This document shows, piece after piece, positions 1 through 4,060 of a DNA stretch of 6,294 nucleotides. The position numbers and the translations under genes are program-made. Under the pieces are notes generated by a model. It was not told the origin of the DNA and ran no database searches. It saw only the letters and a program-made list of their open reading frames with translations. Origin of the DNA: Actinomycetota bacterium (GTDB taxonomy: Bacteria > Actinomycetota > Thermoleophilia > Gaiellales > Gaiellaceae); contig JACCYG010000105.1 in NCBI GenBank assembly GCA_013696595.1, positions 1 to 6,294 on the forward strand, read 5' to 3'. The number at the start of each line of letters is the position of its first letter. The stretch's first letter is position 1.

Positions 1-1
1 G

Positions 2-694
2 ACCATCATCGTCCTCCAGCGCGGCCCGGTCGGCGATCCGAGTGCGCCCGAGGAGGCCTGCTTCCCGGGCGACAAGGCCCACGAAGCCGCCTTGGCCGGG
101 TGGGACGCGGTTCTCTTCGTCAACCATCACAGGGGCGAAGCGGCGGGAGGCGAGCCCTTCTGCGGTTCGGGTGCGTTCGTCGACGAGATCGTCGCCGTCT
201 GCACCACCCACGAGGCGTTCCACGCGCTCTTCGGTCTGGAGCCACTCGACGCGCCGTGGACCTACCCCGAGGACCTGGCGATCGGGACGATTGGCGCGGA
301 GATCGAGGTCGGGTCCATCTTCGACGGCTGGGGCTACGTCTGGCTCATCGACGCCGAGACGCTCGAGCCGCTCGACACGTTCGCGATCCCGGAGGCACAC
401 GATCCGGCGTTCGCGTTCGGCTTCGGCGACCTCTCCGTGCATGAGGTCGCGGTGGATCCGCAGGATCCGTCGCTCGCCTACCTCTCGTACTACGCGGGCG
501 GTCTGCGGGCGATCCAGATCCAATGCGCGGATCCGGAGGACACGAGCACGTGCGAGCTCGTCGAGGTCGGCGGCTACCTCGACCCGGAGGGGAACGACTT
601 CTGGGGCGTGGAGACGTTCGTCGGCGACGACGGAATGACGTACATCCTCGCGAGCGACCGAGACAGCGGTCTCTGGATCTTCCGGGATCCCTAA
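2..694 (+). CDS. PA-domain / LVIVD-repeat protein, probably secreted (5' truncated)
   Basis: The reading frame is open from the window edge, so the N-terminus and any signal peptide lie outside; 230 residues are visible. Residues 1-45 fit the end of a PA (protease-associated) domain: an IIVLQRG strand, a Cys at 20, a Lys at 25, an A..AGWDAVLFVN helix-strand and an N at 41. Residues 95-230 look like LVIVD-type beta-propeller blades: GYVWLIDAETLEPLDTF, then SVHEVAVDPQDPSLAYLSYYAGGLRAIQI, then FWGVETF and ASDRDSGLWIF. Five cysteines (20, 54, 67, 175, 184) and high Asp/Glu content suggest an exported, disulfide-bonded protein. Such propellers usually bind ligands or partners and have no assigned catalysis; PA domains are generally protein-interaction modules. 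The TAA stop is followed by a strong hairpin. A TTG at 92 is not the start, because PA homology continues upstream of it. The domain assignment is from pattern recognition and the exact role is unknown. Confidence 0.8.
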   Translation, partial: TIIVLQRGPVGDPSAPEEACFPGDKAHEAALAGWDAVLFVNHHRGEAAGGEPFCGSGAFVDEIVAVCTTHEAFHALFGLEPLDAPWTYPEDLAIGTIGAEIEVGSIFDGWGYVWLIDAETLEPLDTFAIPEAHDPAFAFGFGDLSVHEVAVDPQDPSLAYLSYYAGGLRAIQIQCADPEDTSTCELVEVGGYLDPEGNDFWGVETFVGDDGMTYILASDRDSGLWIFRDP

Positions 695-715
695 AGACCC
701 GATCTGATGCGACTA

Positions 716-743
716 CGAGGGGCCGGCGCGAGCCGGCCCCTCG
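716..743. terminator. Perfect hairpin between convergent genes (putative bidirectional terminator)
   Basis: The arms at 716-727 and 732-743 are exactly complementary over 12 bp (CGAGGGGCCGGC and its complement) and enclose a GCGA loop, a GNRA tetraloop on the + strand. It fills most of the 54-bp gap between the + strand gene ending at 694 and the - strand gene ending at 749, so it could stop transcription from both sides. Neither side has a clear T-run, so it may depend on stem stability or Rho, or act to stabilise mRNA 3' ends. Confidence 0.7.
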
Positions 744-748
744 CATAC

Positions 749-1216
749 CTAGCGCCGGCGGCCGCGCCGGTACTGCACCTTGTGCCACGACGGCACGGGG
801 GCGACCTCGAGGAGCGCGCGGCCGCCGTCCGGGTCGCGGTAGCCGAAGTCGGCCTTCTCGTCGTCCCAGCTCACCTCGAGCAGGTTCTCCTTCACGCGAT
901 GGTCGAGCCAGGCGCTTCGGAAGACGAGCTTCCGCAGCCAGTTCACGAGCGACTCGTCGCGCACGAGCGCGATTCGCTCCCAGTAGCGGATGAGATAGGC
1001 GCCGAGAGGGCTGCGCGGCTCCTTGATGCGGCCCTCGACCGTCAGTTCGATCAGGTCGGCGGTTTCCTCGGGATCGAGCTCCCGCGATTCGACGATCCCG
1101 AGCCGCACGGCGGCGGCGTTCACGCGCTGCTCGAAGTCGAGGGTGTTAAAACCGAAGCGATATTCCAAATATTCGACGACGTAGTCGTCGCCGGAAACGT
1201 AGTTCGCTTCAGGCAC
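749..1216 (-). CDS. Conserved-looking hypothetical protein, 155 aa
   Basis: I do not recognise a family. I chose the GTG at 1216 (reading VPEANYVSGDDYVVEY) because a TATCCT box lies exactly 6 nt before it. The frame stays open upstream to 1483, but that part would run into recJ on the other strand and reads as Ser/Arg-rich low-complexity sequence. The 155 residues look like a real globular protein. They have charged and aromatic patterning, likely amphipathic helices at about 26-42 (DFEQRVNAAAVRLGIVE) and 71-110 (with YWERIALVRDESLVNWLRK), and a beta-like C-terminal part (ENLLEVSWDDEKADFGYRD, then ALLEVAPVPSWHKVQY). The tail is basic (RRGRRR), there are no cysteines, and no signal peptide or membrane segment is seen, so it is probably cytoplasmic. 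It is divergent from recJ and may share its regulatory region. Confidence 0.72.
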   Translation of the reverse strand: MPEANYVSGDDYVVEYLEYRFGFNTLDFEQRVNAAAVRLGIVESRELDPEETADLIELTVEGRIKEPRSPLGAYLIRYWERIALVRDESLVNWLRKLVFRSAWLDHRVKENLLEVSWDDEKADFGYRDPDGGRALLEVAPVPSWHKVQYRRGRRR

Positions 1217-1222
1217 GGCCCG

Positions 1223-1228
1223 AGGATA
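1223..1228 (-). promoter_or_regulatory. -10-like box (TATCCT) for the 155-aa gene, leaderless arrangement
   Basis: Read on the - strand, TATCCT is followed by six bases (CGGGCC) and then the GTG start at 1216. In actinobacterial TANNNT promoters this spacing puts the transcription start on the first base of the start codon, giving a leaderless mRNA. No convincing -35 hexamer and no Shine-Dalgarno sequence are seen. This is inferred from sequence only. Confidence 0.5.
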
Positions 1229-1263
1229 GCGCCGGAGCAGGGAGCGCCGTCCGAGGCCCTTCG

Positions 1264-1269
1264 TACCGT
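1264..1269 (+). promoter_or_regulatory. -10-like box (TACCGT) for recJ, near-leaderless
   Basis: TACCGT ends eight bases before the ATG at 1278, so transcription would begin within about two bases of the start codon. It fits the leaderless-type arrangement also seen at the divergent gene and at rel, and it supports the ATG at 1278 over the ATG at 1299. There is no clear -35 element. With the TATCCT box at 1223-1228 it makes a compact divergent promoter region of 61 bp. Confidence 0.4.
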
Positions 1270-1277
1270 GATTGTCG

Positions 1278-3152
1278 ATGTTCGAGGGCACCTGGACGAT
1301 GCGTCCGTGCCCCCGCGACGAGGTGCGAGCGCTCGCAGGCGAGCTCGGGCTCAGCGAGACGACCGCGAGCGTCCTCGTCCGGCGGGGGTACGCCGACCCG
1401 GAAACGGCGAGAGCGTTTCTCGCGGCGGACGGCCCACGCCACGACCCGTTCGCGCTCGGTGACGTCGAGGTCGCCTGCGACATGATCCGCGCGGCGATCG
1501 CGGCGGGCCGGCGAATCTGCGTGCACGGGGACTACGACGTCGACGGAATCTGCGCGACGGCGCTTTCGGTCTCGGTCCTGCGAGACCTCGGCGCCGAGGT
1601 CGAGTGGCATCTCCCGAGCCGGTTCGAGGAGGGCTACGGGGTCTCGAGCGACACCCTCGCCCGCCTGGCGAGCGAGGACTGCGGCCTCGTGCTCACGGTG
1701 GACTGCGGGATCACGGCCGTCGACGAGATCGCGGAAGCCCGCGCGCTCGGGCTCGACGTTATCGTGACCGACCATCACCGTCCCGGCGAGCGGCTGCCGG
1801 ATTGCCCGATCGTCGCCACGCGGCCTTCCGCCTACCCGTTTCCGGAGCTTTCTGGGACCGGCGTCGCGTACAAGCTCTTCGAGGCCCTCGTCGGTGCGGA
1901 GGCGCTCTCGGCGTACGTCGATCTGGTGGCGCTCGCGACTATCGCGGACGTCGTGCCGCTCGTCGACGAGAACCGGGCGCTCGTTACTACGGGCCTTCGA
2001 CGCCTGTCGCGGACGACCAGGCCCGGCCTCCGCGCGTTGATGAAAGCCGCGCACGTCGACGCAGGGACCGTCGACGCCGGCTCCGTCGCATTCCGGCTCG
2101 CACCGCGAATCAATGCCGCGGGGCGGCTCGGCCATCCGGGCACGGCTCTCGAGCTGCTGCTGACCGAGAGTGGCGAGGAATCAGCCCGTCTCGCCGGCGA
2201 GCTCGAGTCGTTGAACCGCGACCGCAAGGCGGTCGAAGACAGGATCCTGCGCGATGCCGTTCGCCAGGTCTCCGACTGGCCAGAGGCCGCGCAACGGCGG
2301 CGCGGTTACGTCGTCGCAGGTGAAGATTGGCACCGAGGCGTGATCGGGATCGTCGCGTCGCGTCTCGTCGAACGCTTCCACCGCCCGGTCGTGCTCGTCG
2401 CGGGCGGGGAAGACGAATGGGTGGGCTCCGGTCGCTCCATTCCGGCCTTCGATCTCCATGCGGCTCTAGGTGCGTGCTCGGAGCATCTCGTGCGCTGGGG
2501 CGGGCACCGCGCCGCTGCGGGGCTCTCGCTCGCCCCGGAAAGCTTCGAAGCGTTTGCGACCGCATTCGCCGATCACGCAGACTCGGTCCTCAGTGACGAC
2601 GATCTCCGCTCGACACTCGTCGTCGACGCAGTCGTCGACGGCCGCGAGCTCACCCTCGATCTGTGCGAGGAGCTTCGGCAGCTCGCGCCGTTCGGTCTCG
2701 GAAATCCTGGCGTGACGCTCCTTGCGTCGTCATGCGAGCTCTCCGAGCTCGGCGCAGTCGGGGAAGGAAAGCATCTGCGGCTCGCCGTCACCGCGAACGG
2801 CGCACGCTCGGGCGCGATCGCGTTCGGACAGGGCGCACGACTCGACACGTACCGTCGGCCGGGTTCTTACGACGTGGCGTTCAAACTCGATGCGAACCAG
2901 TGGAACGGCATGGTCGCGCCGCAACTCGTCATCAAGAGAATCTTCGAGACGCCGAACCGGTATGTCGATCTGCGTACGCGTTTTGCCGACGAGTGGAAGG
3001 CGGGACCGGAGGCATGGAGCGAGGAGGCGAAGCTCGTGTTCGCGGAGCTCGGTCTTCTCGACCAGCCGCTTCGGTGGCGACCTCTCGTCGAGTCGCAGAC
3101 GTTTCGCGAACTACTCGTGCGCGAACCCACCGAGCTGGCGCGCGCCGCATGA
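1278..3152 (+). CDS. recJ: Single-stranded-DNA-specific exonuclease RecJ
   Basis: RecJ degrades single-stranded DNA 5' to 3' in recombination and mismatch/base-excision repair in the cytoplasm; it is a Mn/Mg-dependent DHH-family phosphoesterase. The 624-residue product carries the family motifs in order: DYDVDG at 85-90, TVDCG with Asp142, DHH at 165-167, and TIADVVP with Asp224. The DHHA1 domain has GEDWHRGVIGIVASRL around 348-363 and GGHRAAAG at 408-415. An OB-fold-like part (about 505-556) ends at VIKRIFE. All metal-binding residues look intact. A tail of about 68 residues (557-624) follows the OB part; it looks helical and may be lineage-specific. The ATG at 1278 is chosen because the Trp at residue 6 fits the conserved N-terminal Trp of RecJ and a TACCGT box lies just upstream. 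A TTG at 1272 and an ATG at 1299 (with GAGGG at 1284-1288) are alternatives. The gene ends in a hairpin. Confidence 0.96.
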   Translation: MFEGTWTMRPCPRDEVRALAGELGLSETTASVLVRRGYADPETARAFLAADGPRHDPFALGDVEVACDMIRAAIAAGRRICVHGDYDVDGICATALSVSVLRDLGAEVEWHLPSRFEEGYGVSSDTLARLASEDCGLVLTVDCGITAVDEIAEARALGLDVIVTDHHRPGERLPDCPIVATRPSAYPFPELSGTGVAYKLFEALVGAEALSAYVDLVALATIADVVPLVDENRALVTTGLRRLSRTTRPGLRALMKAAHVDAGTVDAGSVAFRLAPRINAAGRLGHPGTALELLLTESGEESARLAGELESLNRDRKAVEDRILRDAVRQVSDWPEAAQRRRGYVVAGEDWHRGVIGIVASRLVERFHRPVVLVAGGEDEWVGSGRSIPAFDLHAALGACSEHLVRWGGHRAAAGLSLAPESFEAFATAFADHADSVLSDDDLRSTLVVDAVVDGRELTLDLCEELRQLAPFGLGNPGVTLLASSCELSELGAVGEGKHLRLAVTANGARSGAIAFGQGARLDTYRRPGSYDVAFKLDANQWNGMVAPQLVIKRIFETPNRYVDLRTRFADEWKAGPEAWSEEAKLVFAELGLLDQPLRWRPLVESQTFRELLVREPTELARAA

Positions 3153-3154
3153 CG

Positions 3155-3180
3155 GTAGGCGACGCGCATGCGTCGCCTAC
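3155..3180 (+). terminator. Perfect 11-bp hairpin after recJ (putative terminator)
   Basis: GTAGGCGACGC (3155-3165) and its exact complement (3170-3180) enclose a GCAT loop, starting two bases after the recJ stop codon. No T-run follows, so termination by the classical U-tract mechanism is uncertain. It separates recJ from the basic-protein gene, whose start is 126 bases downstream. Confidence 0.6.
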
Positions 3181-3290
3181 GCGAAGCAGGAGGTTCAGGC
3201 ACGCTTACGAATGACGTCCGAGCGCGTCTTCACGATGCGCTTGGCATGTGAGTCGACTCGGCCGTCGCCCGGCGGCCGGGATCCCAACGA

Positions 3291-3297
3291 AGGGAGG
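3291..3297 (+). promoter_or_regulatory. Strong Shine-Dalgarno (AGGGAGG) for the basic repeat protein
   Basis: AGGGAGG, containing GGAGG, lies nine bases before the TTG at 3307, which is near-ideal spacing. It decides the start of the basic protein in favour of this TTG over the in-frame ATGs at 3211 and 3235, which lack a well-spaced site (an AGGAGG at 3188-3193 is 17 nt from the first). It is the only complete gene here with a textbook ribosome binding site. The 154-bp gap after recJ otherwise holds only the recJ hairpin and a 10-bp palindrome at 3250-3259; no convincing promoter was found in it. Confidence 0.65.
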
Positions 3298-3306
3298 CGT
3301 AGCGCA

Positions 3307-3975
3307 TTGGCCCGGACAAGGACCACAGGACGAAAGACGAGCACCGCATCGAAGTCGCGGAGCTCGTCGACGTCCAAGAGCTCGACCGCTCAGAAGAAGG
3401 CCGCCGGCCGCAAGGGCGGTAAGGCCACAGCTCGCAAGACGGCTGCGCGGAAGACGACAGCACGCAAGACCGGTGCGCGGAAGACGACAGCACGCAAGAC
3501 CACGGCTGGCAAGACCACCTCGCGGAGCACTTCGACTCGGTCTCGCTCGACCGCGCAGCAGAGAGCCGCCGGCCGCAAGGGCGGTAAGGCGACGGCCCGC
3601 AAGACGGCCGCACGCAAGACGGCCGCACGCAAGACGACTACCCGCAAGCCGGCCACCCGCAAGACGACTGCACGGAAGCCGGCAGCCCGCAGGACCACCG
3701 CACGAAAGACCACGGCGCGGAAGACAACTGTGCGCAAGCCGGCTCGCAAGACGACTGCGCGGAAGACGACTGCATCGCGGAGCCGCAGCGGTTCGACCAC
3801 CGGGCGAACGACGGGTCGCTCGACCTCGTCGCGAAGCCGCAGCGGCTCTTCCACCCGGTTGCGCAGCGGCTCGACGACCAAGCGCTCGTCGGGCTCGACG
3901 GCGCGCAAGCGTACGACCACCCGGAGCGGCGGCTCTACCCGCTCCAGGAGCCGGACGAGCACGAAAAAGCGGTAG
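3307..3975 (+). CDS. Histone H1-like / nucleoid-associated basic repeat protein, 222 aa
   Basis: The product is almost entirely Ala, Arg, Lys, Ser, Thr and Gly. By hand count there are about 44 Arg and 30 Lys in 222 residues, and no Asp, Glu, Cys, His or aromatic residue. Order of parts: a Ser/Thr/Lys-rich leader (1-28); a first AAGRKGGKATARK block (32-44) followed by KT(T/A)AR pentapeptides to about 73; a short SRSTSTRSRS spacer; a second copy of the block (87-99) with a longer pentapeptide array to about 153; and an SR-rich tail (157-222) with SRSRSGS repeats, ending in STKKR. Such composition is typical of DNA- or RNA-binding tails (histone H1 C-terminus, mycobacterial HupB tail, AlgP). 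The RKGGKA core resembles the KGG stress-protein repeat. The inferred role is sequence-nonspecific nucleic-acid binding or compaction; no enzyme domain is present. The TTG start is set by the Shine-Dalgarno at 3291-3297. It lies between recJ and rel, where apt is commonly found in other bacteria. It is probably an independent transcription unit. Confidence 0.82.
   Translation: MARTRTTGRKTSTASKSRSSSTSKSSTAQKKAAGRKGGKATARKTAARKTTARKTGARKTTARKTTAGKTTSRSTSTRSRSTAQQRAAGRKGGKATARKTAARKTAARKTTTRKPATRKTTARKPAARRTTARKTTARKTTVRKPARKTTARKTTASRSRSGSTTGRTTGRSTSSRSRSGSSTRLRSGSTTKRSSGSTARKRTTTRSGGSTRSRSRTSTKKR
3382..3590 (+). repeat. Direct repeat pair, 165 bp apart, inside the basic protein gene
   Basis: Bases 3400-3425 and 3565-3590 are identical over 26 bp and encode the AAGRKGGKA block. 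The similarity reaches back with mismatches to TCGACCGC at 3382-3389 and 3547-3554. The offset of 165 bp (55 codons) keeps the frame, which points to an internal duplication of a block-plus-array unit. Confidence 0.85.
3436..3765 (+). repeat. Imperfect 15-bp tandem repeats coding KT(T/A)AR pentapeptides
   Basis: Two arrays (3436-3525 and 3601-3765) consist of degenerate 15-bp units of the type AAGACG(A/G)C(A/T)GC(A/G)CGC, coding the pentapeptides KTAAR, KTTAR, KTGAR and KPATR. They are separated by the Ser-rich spacer and the second GRKGGKA block. The unit is a multiple of three, so gain or loss of copies would keep the reading frame. Confidence 0.8.
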
Positions 3976-3982
3976 GGGGCTT

Positions 3983-4018
3983 GGCGCCCGCCTCGAGCGG
4001 GCGTCGACCCCGCCTTTT
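3983..4018 (+). terminator. Hairpin plus short T-run after the basic protein gene (putative terminator)
   Basis: CGCCCGC (3985-3991) pairs exactly with GCGGGCG (3997-4003) across a CTCGA loop; one G-T and one G-C pair extend the stem to 3983 and 4005. A TTTT run follows at 4015-4018, about ten bases further on, which is looser than a classical intrinsic terminator. It lies between the basic protein stop (3975) and the rel -10 box (4049). Confidence 0.6.
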
Positions 4019-4048
4019 GCGCATCCGGGTGGCCGCTGGGCCCAGGGC

Positions 4049-4054
4049 TACAAT
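4049..4054 (+). promoter_or_regulatory. -10 box (TACAAT) for rel, leaderless arrangement
   Basis: TACAAT differs from TATAAT at one base and is followed by exactly six bases (CAAGCC) before the ATG at 4061. This places the predicted transcription start on the A of the start codon. No good Shine-Dalgarno sits at normal distance (only AGGG, 13 bases away), which fits a leaderless message. No recognisable -35 hexamer is present 16-18 bp upstream. Confidence 0.55.
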
Positions 4055-4060
4055 CAAGCC

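Noticed and set aside
1217..1483. Longer start for the leftward 155-residue gene (244 residues)
   Set aside because: The extension lies antisense to the recJ N-terminus, is Ser/Arg-rich low-complexity sequence, and would remove the divergent promoter gap.
1209..2135. 308-codon open frame antisense to recJ
   Set aside because: High-GC shadow frame with Arg/Asp/Glu-rich composition and no recognisable motif; recJ on the other strand has all catalytic motifs.
3250..3259. Perfect 10-bp palindrome GAGTCGACTC upstream of the basic protein gene, possible operator
   Set aside because: Several 10-bp palindromes are expected by chance in about 6.3 kb, and no promoter elements flank it.
3211..3306. 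ATG at 3211 (or 3235) as start of the basic protein, adding 24-32 residues
   Set aside because: The frame is open, but AGGAGG at 3188-3193 is 17 nt away and the added residues do not share the repeat composition, whereas the TTG at 3307 has AGGGAGG nine bases upstream. It remains a weaker alternative.
3436..3765. CRISPR-like or mobile repeat array
   Set aside because: Units are 15 bp, contiguous, degenerate and codon-phased within one open frame, so they are coding repeats with no spacers.
3390..3962. 190-codon Val/Leu/Arg-rich open frame antisense to the basic protein, superficially hydrophobic repeats
   Set aside because: It is the complement of the Lys/Arg/Thr repeats and has no ribosome binding site; the sense strand has a strong Shine-Dalgarno and a terminator-like hairpin.
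3248..4060. In-frame upstream extension of rel giving a product of about 1006 residues
   Set aside because: The extra 271 codons are the +1/+2 reading of the basic protein gene and read as Arg/Ala/Pro-rich noise. Rel homology begins right after the ATG at 4061, which has a -10 box six bases upstream. An automatic caller could easily pick this wrong start.
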